DNA of 53,690 nucleotides from Halobacillus alkaliphilus (GTDB lineage: Bacteria; Bacillota; Bacilli; Bacillales; Halobacillaceae), in contig NZ_FOOG01000026.1 of assembly GCF_900113125.1 (NCBI RefSeq), positions 1 to 53,690 of the forward strand, read 5' to 3'. Positions 30,794-39,204 of this stretch are shown here, one piece after another; position 1 is the stretch's first letter; every line of letters starts with the position of its first letter. The position numbers were made by a program, and so were the translations under genes. The notes beneath the pieces were generated by a model. It worked only from the letters and a program-made list of their open reading frames with translations. It had not been told where the DNA came from and did not search any database.

Positions 30794-32929
30794 ATGAAGG
30801 AATATAAACTCCAGGGGTTGTCCTGTGCAAATTGTGCAGCCGAAATGGAAAGCGAAATTAAAAAGTTAGATCACGGAGACGCTGCACAGCTGAAGTTTAA
30901 TTCAAGTAAACTTATCGTCGATGAACAAGTAAACTTAAATAAAGTGCGCCAAATATTAAAATCAGATGGAGCCTCGCTCGTAGAAGCGAACGAGCATGGA
31001 GAGAAAGGTCACCACGGTCACAATCACTCTCACGGTTCCAATATGAAGATGCTGGTTTTTCTTTCAAGCGTGATCTTCGGTCTTACGTTTTTATTACAAA
31101 GCTCTGTTTCAGGCTATGTGTTAATTATGATGTACGTAGCTGCCATGGCTCTCAGTGGTTACCAGACGTTTATTAAAGGTGCCAGAAATTTAGTGAGACT
31201 GAAATTTAATATTGATACGTTAATGACAATTGCATTGGTTGGAGCCGTAGCTATTGGAGAATGGCGTGAAGCCACTATTGTAGCTATCCTGTTTGGTTTA
31301 AATGAATATTTGGAAGGTCTCGGTATGGAAAAAGCAAGGAATTCCATGGAGCAGCTGCTAAAAGTGGCTCCTAAACAGGCCACTCTGATACTTGAGAATG
31401 GCTCCGAAAGAGTCGTACCAATCGAATCCCTCCAAGAGAATGATTTAGTACTCGTAAAAGCTGGTGAAAAGATCCCGTCAGATGGGACAGTACTGGAAGG
31501 GTTCAGTTCGGTGAATGAATCGGCTATTACTGGCGAATCACTGCCAGTCGAAAAGGCGGCGGGTGAAAACCTGTATGGAGGGAGCATTAATAACGAAGGC
31601 CTTCTAAAAGTGAAAATAACCAGAGCTTATGAAGATTCCTCGTTAGCGAAAATATTACATTTAGTTGAAGAAGCACAGGAAATGAAAACCCCGACCGAAT
31701 TGTTTATTAATCGTTTTGCTAAGTACTACACCCCGGCTATCATGTTAATTTCCCTTCTGGTTATGGTCCTTCCGCCTTTGTTATTCAGTATGGAATGGGG
31801 ATCAGCACTTTATCAGGGGCTTGCGGTTTTAATTGTGGGCTGCCCGTGCGCGCTTATTTTATCTTCCCCAATTGCTATCGTGTCCGGAATTACAAAAAAC
31901 GCCCGCAACGGGATATTGGTAAAGGGCGGCGTATTTTTAGAGCAGCTAGGTAAAGTAGAAAGCATAGCTTTTGATAAAACAGGCACATTAACTAAGGGAG
32001 AACCTGCCGTTCAGACAGCGAGAATATATGATGCGGAACACTTTTATTCAATAGCTGGGTCTATTGAAAAAAATTCATCCCATCCGATTGCCAAAGCCGT
32101 TATGGTTGAAGTTAACGCTAAGAACTCAGCATTGAAAGAGCCTTCAAAAGTAGAAGCGTTACCAGGGAAAGGGATATACGCTGAAATTGATCACAACCCT
32201 TACTATATGGGCAGCGAACAGACGGTTACTCACTTGAATTTATCTAAAGAACAGCAAAAGGATATTGAGTCATTGAAAGAGGCAGGATTTACGCTGGTCA
32301 TTGTTTCAAGTGAAGAAAAGATTCTTGGTTTATTCGGAATCGCTGACGAGATAAGAGAAGAAAGTAAGTCCTTAATTAAAGACCTTCATTCGGCAGGGAT
32401 TAAGCATACGATTATGCTTACAGGAGACCATGAAAAAACAGCTCAAAAAGTAGCTGGTGAAATTGGGTTAACCGATGTATATGCTGGTTTGCTTCCTGAG
32501 CAGAAAGTAGAACAAGTGAAGAGACTAAGTAAAGGTACCAAGCTTGCTATGGTAGGTGATGGTATTAATGATGCACCAGCTTTAGCTACAGCTGATCTTG
32601 GCATTGCGATGGGGAAAGGAACCGATAGTGCGATTGAGACAGCAGATATTGTCCTTATGCAGGACCACCTGGGTAAACTGCCAAGTTCTATAAGAATTGC
32701 CAAGCAAGTGAATCGAGTGGTTAAGCTTAACATTTCTCTTGCTTTAGGATTGAAACTTGCCGCATTACTACTGACGATTCCAGGCTGGCTTACACTATGG
32801 GTAGCTATCCTGTCAGATATGGGGGCTACAATTCTTGTTACCCTCATCAGCTTAACTGTAATGCTGTCGAAAACATCTGTTTCAACTTCTGCAGTAAATA
32901 AAGAAGCTGACATGCCGTTTAAGACCTGA
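30794..32929 (+). CDS. cadA: P1B-type Zn2+/Cd2+-exporting ATPase
   Basis: A 711-aa heavy-metal P-type ATPase. An N-terminal heavy-metal domain has Cys11-Ala-Asn-Cys14; a His-rich linker follows (GHHGHNHSHG, about 72-81). The TGES actuator motif, Cys350-Pro-Cys352 in the membrane, the phosphorylated DKTGT (Asp394), the SHPIAKAV His and GDGINDAPAL are all present. The CPC-ALxxSxP and final SDMGATILVT motifs mark the P1B-2 group, which exports Zn2+, Cd2+ and Pb2+. It is co-transcribed with the CzrA-like sensor, giving metal-induced efflux. Confidence 0.93.
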   Translation: MKEYKLQGLSCANCAAEMESEIKKLDHGDAAQLKFNSSKLIVDEQVNLNKVRQILKSDGASLVEANEHGEKGHHGHNHSHGSNMKMLVFLSSVIFGLTFLLQSSVSGYVLIMMYVAAMALSGYQTFIKGARNLVRLKFNIDTLMTIALVGAVAIGEWREATIVAILFGLNEYLEGLGMEKARNSMEQLLKVAPKQATLILENGSERVVPIESLQENDLVLVKAGEKIPSDGTVLEGFSSVNESAITGESLPVEKAAGENLYGGSINNEGLLKVKITRAYEDSSLAKILHLVEEAQEMKTPTELFINRFAKYYTPAIMLISLLVMVLPPLLFSMEWGSALYQGLAVLIVGCPCALILSSPIAIVSGITKNARNGILVKGGVFLEQLGKVESIAFDKTGTLTKGEPAVQTARIYDAEHFYSIAGSIEKNSSHPIAKAVMVEVNAKNSALKEPSKVEALPGKGIYAEIDHNPYYMGSEQTVTHLNLSKEQQKDIESLKEAGFTLVIVSSEEKILGLFGIADEIREESKSLIKDLHSAGIKHTIMLTGDHEKTAQKVAGEIGLTDVYAGLLPEQKVEQVKRLSKGTKLAMVGDGINDAPALATADLGIAMGKGTDSAIETADIVLMQDHLGKLPSSIRIAKQVNRVVKLNISLALGLKLAALLLTIPGWLTLWVAILSDMGATILVTLISLTVMLSKTSVSTSAVNKEADMPFKT

Positions 32930-32937
32930 TTAATTTG

Positions 32938-32960
32938 CCGCAGCAGGAGTGTTACTGCGG
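32938..32960 (+). terminator. Weak hairpin after cadA
   Basis: CCGCAG / CTGCGG with an 11-base loop, then an AT-rich but not T-run tail. Possible terminator backed up by the hairpin at 33061. Confidence 0.4.
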
Positions 32961-33060
32961 ATATAATTTATTTCTTCATACCACTCCATACCTCCTAAAA
33001 GCTTGTTACCGCTTAAGTTCTCCGATCGAATAAAGATTTATTCTAAGAAATAAGGAAAAT

Positions 33061-33108
33061 AAACCCACCTCAGGTCCTCCAGAATATGGATGACCTGAGG
33101 TGGGTTTA
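33061..33108. terminator. Hairpin terminator (dispersed copy B)
   Basis: AAACCCACCTCAGGTC... pairs with ...GACCTGAGGTGGGTTT over about 21 bases with one mismatch. It shares stem and loop with the hairpin at 25135-25173. It separates cadA from the MurE-like gene. The remaining bases to 33334 hold no recognised gene. Confidence 0.75.
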
Positions 33109-33334
33109 TTTGGCAATTACCTGGGCGCTGTGACTGTTTTTCATTTATTAGAAGTCAAAAGCGTTTGGCTACGTTAAAATAAGGGAAAAGGTCTAATTAA
33201 TTTTAGTGTGGGCGCGGAGGTATTGGAGTCCGGAAGATGATGGGTTTATTTCCGTTAATCAAATAGAGAGAACATACATATTTTAACGCGAATCTGACGA
33301 CGCTAACTATTATATTATGAGTGAGGAAACAGCT

Positions 33335-34828
33335 ATGATGATACATTTTGATCAATTCAAACATTTGAATATAAAGCGTATGTACGGGCCTGCTTACCAG
33401 GAGGTGGTGCATCTCGCCTTTCACTCCAAACGAGTAGAGAGGAATTTTGCTTTCTTCAGTATTAAAGGAGAAAGTTTTAATGGAGATCAGTATGCAGCAG
33501 AAGCGGTTCAAAATGGCGCATCACTTATTATTGGCGTGAACGAATCGTTATTTCTGGAGCTTAGTCAAACTTACCCTCATTGTACATTTGTGGTGGTGGA
33601 TGATGTTAGAGAAGCCATGGCTTCTTTTTCAAAATTTTTCTTCGGCAATTCAGATGAGCGTTTGACGACGATTGGGGTAACAGGTACAAATGGCAAGACT
33701 ACAGTAACGGCCTACGTGCGTTCACTATTAACACTTCTAGGCATGAAAACGGGATCGATTGGAACAACGGGAATCTGGTCGTCGCAAAGAAGGTTCGTTT
33801 ATAAAAAGAGTACTCCTACTACGCCTGAATCTTTAGACTTGCATCATATTTTTCGTGATCTAGTTGAGGAAGGTGACCATGCGGCAGTTATGGAAGTATC
33901 ATCCATTGCTCTTGATCAACAGCGTGTAGAAGGAATAACTTTTGATGTAGCCATTCACACTAATTTTTCCGAAGAACACCTCGAGTACCATAAAACCATT
34001 GATCATTATAGAGAGTGCAAGATGAGACTCTTCCATCAATCCGTTCATAAAGTGGTTAATATAGATGATGATGGAATGGGGAAAGATCTCTTAAAACTCC
34101 ACGATGAAAACATGATTACCTACAGTATTCAATCAAACAGCGAGGCTGACCTTAAAGCAGAAAATATTGAAGTGAGAGAAGAAGGTTCAATTTTTGATTT
34201 ATCTTTCAATGGAACTACGGACAAGGTTTATGTACCTGTGTATGGAACCTATAATGTCGCAAATGTACTGTCCGCTATAGGGACATCCCTTCTGCTTGGA
34301 TTTACGCTAGGTGAAGTTTTAAATGTTCTTCCAAAGCTTGAGGGACCAGAAGGAAGGTTCCAGGTGATTCAAACCCCGCACAACCAGAAAGTTATTCTGG
34401 ATTATGCTCACACCCCGGTCGCTCTGGAAAGGTTGTTGGAAGAAGTAAAGAAACTGGATTACCGCCGGTTAATTGTTATGATAGCCGGCATAGGAATTCG
34501 TGACTTTAATAAAATGCCCAAAATGGCTGCCGCGATTGAAGGAAAAGCCGATCAAGTGGTTGTAACTGTGGATCATCCAGGTTACCACCATCCTCAGGTC
34601 ATCATCGACCAGGTAATGACTGGTTTCAAAGAACCTGAAGCTCCTTATATTCATACAGCGCAGACTCGCGCTGAAGGGGTGAAAAGATCTCTGGAGCTCG
34701 GTAAGGAAAATGACATTATTCTTCTTACCAGTGGCTGTATAAATAATGCCCAGATTGTAAGAGGAGAAGAAATTCCTCATTCTGATGAAGAGATCATTGC
34801 CAGCTATTATCGTCCTGTTATGTTATAA
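33335..34828 (+). CDS. MurE-like Mur ligase
   Basis: A protein of about 497 aa with the three Mur-ligase domains: an N-terminal UDP-MurNAc-binding-like domain, a central ATPase with GVTGTNGKTT (about 113-122) and TTPESLDLH, and a C-terminal domain with DYAHTP and GRFQVIQ. MurE adds the third amino acid of the stem peptide. The usual DNPR motif that reads meso-diaminopimelate is replaced by DHPG (413-416), so another amino acid (ornithine, lysine) or another substrate is likely. The gene is alone, away from a dcw cluster. ATG at 33335 follows GAGGAAA; an ATG 18 bases earlier has no site. Confidence 0.85.
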   Translation: MMIHFDQFKHLNIKRMYGPAYQEVVHLAFHSKRVERNFAFFSIKGESFNGDQYAAEAVQNGASLIIGVNESLFLELSQTYPHCTFVVVDDVREAMASFSKFFFGNSDERLTTIGVTGTNGKTTVTAYVRSLLTLLGMKTGSIGTTGIWSSQRRFVYKKSTPTTPESLDLHHIFRDLVEEGDHAAVMEVSSIALDQQRVEGITFDVAIHTNFSEEHLEYHKTIDHYRECKMRLFHQSVHKVVNIDDDGMGKDLLKLHDENMITYSIQSNSEADLKAENIEVREEGSIFDLSFNGTTDKVYVPVYGTYNVANVLSAIGTSLLLGFTLGEVLNVLPKLEGPEGRFQVIQTPHNQKVILDYAHTPVALERLLEEVKKLDYRRLIVMIAGIGIRDFNKMPKMAAAIEGKADQVVVTVDHPGYHHPQVIIDQVMTGFKEPEAPYIHTAQTRAEGVKRSLELGKENDIILLTSGCINNAQIVRGEEIPHSDEEIIASYYRPVML

Positions 34829-34831
34829 ATC

Positions 34832-34866
34832 AAGGGAAGGCCGGAGACATTCCGAGCCTTCCTTTT
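34832..34866. terminator. Bidirectional terminator between MurE-like and HD genes
   Basis: AAGGGAAGGC-CGGA...TCCG-AGCCTTCCTTTT between two convergent genes. Confidence 0.75.
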
Positions 34867-34869
34867 GGA

Positions 34870-35409
34870 TTAATCAAACGTTTGTTTAACTAGTACCCGG
34901 TATTTATTAAAAAAAGCCGGAACATCTTCCTTTTTTAATCCGTCGGCCATCACGTCCGATATAGACTGATAATACCACTTCTGATGTTCGTAATCAGCGT
35001 TAAAGTTATTCCAAACATCATCCCCATATACTTCGAGATCCTGAGTCAGTGATTGAAGATTATCCAATTTGTCAGCGACTATTAATGCTTTAATCTCCAT
35101 CGAACCTTCTTTAACAGATTGAATCGTGTGGCTTTTACGTTTGTCCCAGGATTTGCTCTTGTCTTCTGTGTGAGCGGCTACTAATGCTTTAACATCTTCT
35201 CCAAATTCGTCTTCAATGTCTTGCAGTGTATAAGACGTGTCTTCTGCTACGTCATGAAGGTATCCCGCACATACTACTTCTGGTCTGAACCCTGCCTTTA
35301 GTAATGATTCTGCCACTCGTTCAGGGTGGACGATATAATCAGTATTTGAATTTTTTCGCTTTTGTCCTTTGTGGGCTTCTGCAGCAAAATGTCTCGCTTT
35401 CTCAATCAT
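34870..35409 (-). CDS. HD-domain hydrolase, small alarmone hydrolase-like
   Basis: A 179-aa single-domain protein of the RelA/SpoT-type HD group. Metal and catalytic residues are visible: His28 (YIVHP), His52-Asp53 with Glu56-Asp57 (LHDVAED), and the later ADKLDN (Asp113, Asn117). There is no synthetase, TGS or ACT domain. Size and layout match MESH1/small alarmone hydrolases, which cleave (p)ppGpp, but general phosphohydrolases share the motif. The start follows AGGAGG. Monocistronic, divergent from the RibF-like gene. Confidence 0.83.
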   Translation of the reverse strand: MIEKARHFAAEAHKGQKRKNSNTDYIVHPERVAESLLKAGFRPEVVCAGYLHDVAEDTSYTLQDIEDEFGEDVKALVAAHTEDKSKSWDKRKSHTIQSVKEGSMEIKALIVADKLDNLQSLTQDLEVYGDDVWNNFNADYEHQKWYYQSISDVMADGLKKEDVPAFFNKYRVLVKQTFD

Positions 35410-35549
35410 CAGATCGCCTCCTATGTAAGAGCTTCCTGTCTGTTATTAAACATGACGTGCAGAACAGTTGCAAATGGGAGCGAGTGTTGCTTAAATAGGA
35501 CATGGTATTATATAATTAATAGGTTTAATCATTATACTAAAGGGGAGCA

Positions 35550-36494
35550 ATGGAGATGGAGATATTTGAAGTAACGGCACAGCCGCCGCAAAACTCAGAG
35601 CCTGTCGTATTAGTTATTGGTAAAATGGACGGAATGCACCTGGGGCACCAATACCTTCTGAATGAGGCAAAAAAGCTGGCTTCCTCTGAGGATAAAATTG
35701 CTGTTTATGGATTTTCCGATCATCCTAAATGGGTGTTAAAAGGAGATCCTGAATATGCTTCATCTCTATCTTCTTACCAAGATAAAATAAGGTCGCTTCA
35801 AGGGTGCGAAGTTGATCGTTACTATCATGTACATTTCACAAAAGAATACGCTAAAACCTCTCCGGAAGAATTTGTCTTTGAGCATTTAAGTCAATTAAAC
35901 ATCTCACATATTCTTGTCGGGGAAGGATTTCGCTTCGGTAAGGGAAGAGGTTCTGATGCACAGGGGCTTGCTGACATCTGTAAAGAAATAAACATACCTG
36001 TGAAAATTGTGCCTCACCTAAAAATGAATGGGGAAAAGATCAGCAGTACAAGAATACGATCTCTCGTTCACGAAGGAAAAATGGAAGCCGTTCAATCCAT
36101 GCTTGGACGTCCTTTAGAAATTACAGGGGTAGTAGAAAAAGGGGAGCAGCTTGGCCGCGAACTAGGGTTTCCAACTTTGAATTTGGGAGATATTAAGGAA
36201 TATGTAGAAGTAAAACCGGCTGTCTATCTAGGAGTGGTTAAACTTCACCGGGAGGCTCCCGAACATTATTATACGTTAGTTAGTGCTGGTTACCGTCCAA
36301 CGGTAAACGGTGATTCCTATAAAGTTGAGGCTTACATTCTGGATTTTTCAGGAGATTTGTACGACCAGACTGTATCCGTAAAGTTCCTGCGTCATCTTCG
36401 GGATGAGGTGGATTTTAAAGGAATGGAAGCACTGGTAGAAGAGATGAAACAGGACGAACGTCATGCACGAGAAATTTTAGGATTATCATCTTAG
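35550..36494 (+). CDS. RibF-like riboflavin kinase / FAD synthetase
   Basis: A 314-aa two-domain protein. The N-terminal nucleotidyltransferase domain (about 15-180) has the GKMDGMHLGHQ version of GxFDGxHxGH and the late ISSTRIR; the C-terminal riboflavin kinase domain (about 185-310) has GRPLEITGVVEKGEQLGRELGFPTLNL. Together they turn riboflavin into FMN and FAD. The first motif has Met for Phe and the set-up is unlike the usual ribF next to truB/rpsO, so this is probably a second copy. No FMN riboswitch was recognised upstream. ATG at 35550 or 35556 could start it (GGGGAG site). Confidence 0.87.
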   Translation: MEMEIFEVTAQPPQNSEPVVLVIGKMDGMHLGHQYLLNEAKKLASSEDKIAVYGFSDHPKWVLKGDPEYASSLSSYQDKIRSLQGCEVDRYYHVHFTKEYAKTSPEEFVFEHLSQLNISHILVGEGFRFGKGRGSDAQGLADICKEINIPVKIVPHLKMNGEKISSTRIRSLVHEGKMEAVQSMLGRPLEITGVVEKGEQLGRELGFPTLNLGDIKEYVEVKPAVYLGVVKLHREAPEHYYTLVSAGYRPTVNGDSYKVEAYILDFSGDLYDQTVSVKFLRHLRDEVDFKGMEALVEEMKQDERHAREILGLSS

Positions 36495-36519
36495 TCATTA
36501 CAGAAAGGAGTATTTAACC

Positions 36520-36768
36520 ATGGGGGTAGTAGTAGTAGAAGTTTGTGACGGAAACTTAATAACTGAGCTTGATATTGAAGATATTATTGAGTCCGAATAC
36601 CCTGAAGTGGCGGTACTCATGAATGAATGCCTTTCCTTCTGCGGCATGTGTGCAGTCAGACCTTATGCTATTGTCAATGGAACACGTGTTTTTGCTAAAA
36701 CGACAGAAGAAGCTCTGGATAAAATCCGTACAAAGATTGAAGAAGAACTTGCTGTGTATGCAGATTAA
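36520..36768 (+). CDS. yuzB: YuzB-family (DUF1450) protein
   Basis: An 82-aa conserved Bacillaceae protein recognised by MNECLSFCGMCAVRPYAIVNG, with a Cys-x3-Cys-x2-Cys cluster suggestive of a thioredoxin-like or metal-binding role. No function is established. The start follows AGAAAGGAG. A membrane protein gene follows 14 bases later. Confidence 0.87.
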   Translation: MGVVVVEVCDGNLITELDIEDIIESEYPEVAVLMNECLSFCGMCAVRPYAIVNGTRVFAKTTEEALDKIRTKIEEELAVYAD

Positions 36769-36782
36769 GGCAGGAGAATAAC

Positions 36783-37271
36783 ATGGAGTTTTTTGATTCA
36801 TTATGGAATAGTGTACGTTTACCTAAGAAGGAAGCGATGTTTCGTCTAAATCGGAAGGGAATTACAAGTACGATCTTGTACTTGTTCATTTTAATGACGG
36901 TTCTATTTCTGCCAGATATGATCGGAACGATTATACGTCTTGACTCAAACTTGACCGAAGTGTCCCGCGGCCTCTATCTGGTACAGGTATTTGTCTTCTA
37001 TCCAATGCTGATTATATTTTTAATTCTTGTGGGGGTATCTGCTCTTGCAGGTGCGGCTCTACTCATGACGAACCAGCTGGATCGTAAACTGACTTATCAG
37101 CAGTTATGGAAGATGACAGCGTATGCTGCAACCGTGCCGCTGGTTTTGAGTATCCTTTTAAAAAACACACCAGTTCCCAATGGAATCAGTGCTCTTATAT
37201 TTTTTTCCTTGTTTATTTATATCATGTTTCGCATGATCATTATATATCCTAAGAAGAAAGCCAAACGTTAA
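36783..37271 (+). CDS. Membrane protein, DUF1189-like
   Basis: A 162-aa protein with an N-terminal soluble stretch (EFFDSLWNSVRLPKKEAMFRLNRKG) and about four membrane segments (27-45, 62-90, 112-128, 134-152). The pattern recalls the DUF1189 family; the assignment is tentative and no function is known. It is probably co-transcribed with yuzB and ends in a terminator that includes its stop codon. Confidence 0.75.
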   Translation: MEFFDSLWNSVRLPKKEAMFRLNRKGITSTILYLFILMTVLFLPDMIGTIIRLDSNLTEVSRGLYLVQVFVFYPMLIIFLILVGVSALAGAALLMTNQLDRKLTYQQLWKMTAYAATVPLVLSILLKNTPVPNGISALIFFSLFIYIMFRMIIIYPKKKAKR

Positions 37272-37293
37272 CTGTAACGTTTGGTTATTTTAT
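37259..37293 (+). terminator. Terminator after DUF1189-like gene
   Basis: GCCAAACGTTA pairs with TAACGTTTGG(T), followed by TTATTTTATT. Confidence 0.8.
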
Positions 37294-37336
37294 TATTGGG
37301 CTCTATTAACCAATTTTCTTCACTTTTCACCATAAC

Positions 37337-38103
37337 CTTATTAAACAATAGGGCCGGTTACTGTAAGACTCAGTTTCGAGATAAATTGGGTCCGCTACTC
37401 TAAGTGGAAGAGGGCTGGTGGGGAAATAACTCGTCTTGTTCCATCACCCAGACACTCGAGACATAAGCCGTTCATCAACGGACGGAAAAACCACCCTCCT
37501 TTTGATGCTCGGCTTATGCTGGTCGTGTCTTTCGGGGTGATTCCACATTTGAACACTTTCCTATGGCCCTACACGATGTAGGGTCGATCGACGTTGCCAC
37601 ATGACGTGGCGATCTTAGTCGATCCTCCCTTTACCATCAGCTTCCTCGCTCGTTTCACTCCCTGCGGGATCTCACCTAATCCCTTCTCCCGCTCTTATAC
37701 GTTCATAAGTTATAAGCGTAAATCAGGACATAAACGACGATGAGTGCTATCCAGCTCCAGCACCTAGCGGCTAGTGAGACTTCCCTCACTTCTGTACGAT
37801 AAGTCAACATCGAATCGCTCCGCTCTTCGTGTTTCCTTTATCTCCGCCAGCTCCAGGCTAGTTTCGGTGCCTAGCCTCTCGGACGATGTAGACTCTCCTG
37901 CGGGATGAACATGATCGGTGAGATCCCGCAGGGCTGTTAAGCCCGAGGAAGCTCAGCACAGAAGAGGTTCGACTAAGAACGCCACCTCGTGTGGCAACGT
38001 CGAACGACCCTGCGTCGTGCAGGGCCGGAAAGCGAAATCGTCCCCCGGAGGACCTAATTCTCACAAATGTCTCGAAATCAAGTCTTCAAGTAATGGGAGC
38101 TTA
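37337..38103. repeat. Long repeat element, copy 3 (largest)
   Basis: A 767-bp member of the family at 11848 and 19418, inverted relative to 19418. The left end is CTTATTAAACAATAGGGCCG, GTTACTG, then TAAGACTCAGTTTCGAGATA; the right end has TGTCTCGAAATCAAGTCTTC and AAGTAATGGGAGCTTAT (inverted motif with two changes). Between are the family arms (GGGGAAATAACTCG, GGCCCTACACGATGTAGGG and CCCTGCGTCGTGCAGGGCC) plus two inserted modules with matching inverted parts: TGCGGGATCTCACC near 37670 against GGTGAGATCCCGCAGG near 37917. No conserved frame was seen; short open frames here are by-products of the palindromes. Confidence 0.78.
37752..37905. repeat. Distinct repeat module nested in copy 3
   Basis: A stretch from CCAGCTCCAGCACCTAGCGG to about GTGCCTAGCCTCTCGG, with the middle CGAATCGCTCCGCTCTTCGTG. 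From memory it resembles a dispersed repeat of Oceanobacillus/Virgibacillus-type genomes. It is absent from the other three copies here, so it seems to have been inserted into the element. Confidence 0.5.
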
Positions 38104-38299
38104 TCTTTACGAATCAATATGAAGATTTAAAGAAGCTAATGATTAAGCTCGTTGTGGCTGGCTGTGAAGGATAATCGTTTTAACAAATAAAATTAGAATC
38201 TTTTTTTGAAAGTCTTCATAAACGATAAACTTGTTGATTTTGCTGAAGGATTTGGATAAACTATCAATAATTTATAACTAAAAAAAGAGGCGGGATTCG

Positions 38300-39139
38300 A
38301 TGAATCAAGCGTTAGTTCTACAATCTGATTTTGGCAGAAGTGACGGGGCAGTCAGCGCCATGCACGGGGTGGCTTATTCCGTATCTGAGGGGTTATCAAT
38401 ATTTGACTTAACGCATGATATCCCTCCTTTCAATATATGGGAAGCCTCCTATAGATTGTGGCAGACAATCGCATACTGGAAGGAAGGTACGGTTTTTGTT
38501 TCAGTGGTGGATCCCGGTGTAGGTTCGACGAGAAGGAGTCTCGGAGTAAAAACAGGAGCAGGTCACTTTGTGATCACTCCTGATAACGGAACACTGACCC
38601 ATATTAAGCGTACAGAAGGTATTGTACAGGCACGTGAAATTGATGAAACTATTAATCGGCTTCCGAGGTCAGGGGAGTCCTATACGTTTCATGGAAGAGA
38701 TATTTATGCCTATACAGGAGCACGACTTGCCTCTGGAGTAATTTCGTTTGAAGAAGTAGGCCCTGAAGTACCATTAAAATCACTGGAGGAACTACCTATT
38801 CAGGAACCAAGTATAGGAAGAAATTTTGCAGCGGGGAGCATCGACATACTGGACATACGTTTTGGAAACCTGTGGACCAACATCCCCCGTGATTTCTTCA
38901 AACAAATTGGCGTTGGTTATGGAGACACGTTGGAGGTAACGATAACTCACGATGGCCGGGAAGCTTACCGTAACTCGATGACTTTTGGTCGTTCTTTTGC
39001 TGATACTCACAAGGGTGAGCCTTTAGTGTACGTTAATTCACTTGATAACTTAGGTGTAGCCATTAACCAGGGTTCGTTTGCTAATGCTTATAATATTGGA
39101 ACTGGCTCCAGTTGGCAGATTACCTTACTAAAAAGCTGA
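38300..39139 (+). CDS. S-adenosyl-L-methionine hydrolase (adenosine-forming), DUF62 family
   Basis: A 279-aa member of the SAM hydroxide adenosyltransferase/chlorinase/fluorinase family. Typical motifs: SDFG (Asp10), VVDPGVGSTRRS, ITPDNGTL and YTFHGRDIYAY. In characterised bacterial and archaeal members SAM is hydrolysed to adenosine and methionine; halogenases of the fold are rare and have insert loops not evident here. The start follows AAAGAGGCGG. Gene alone; no partner suggests the purpose. Confidence 0.9.
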   Translation: MNQALVLQSDFGRSDGAVSAMHGVAYSVSEGLSIFDLTHDIPPFNIWEASYRLWQTIAYWKEGTVFVSVVDPGVGSTRRSLGVKTGAGHFVITPDNGTLTHIKRTEGIVQAREIDETINRLPRSGESYTFHGRDIYAYTGARLASGVISFEEVGPEVPLKSLEELPIQEPSIGRNFAAGSIDILDIRFGNLWTNIPRDFFKQIGVGYGDTLEVTITHDGREAYRNSMTFGRSFADTHKGEPLVYVNSLDNLGVAINQGSFANAYNIGTGSSWQITLLKS

Positions 39140-39204
39140 GCTTCTCGCGGCCGGTTGTAACGTAAATTCATTTGATTCGTCTAATGAAGCAGAGGTGATC
39201 AAGC

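Noticed and set aside
37858-38130. Two overlapping open frames in repeat copy 3
   Set aside because: They come from the palindromic arms and are not conserved in other copies.
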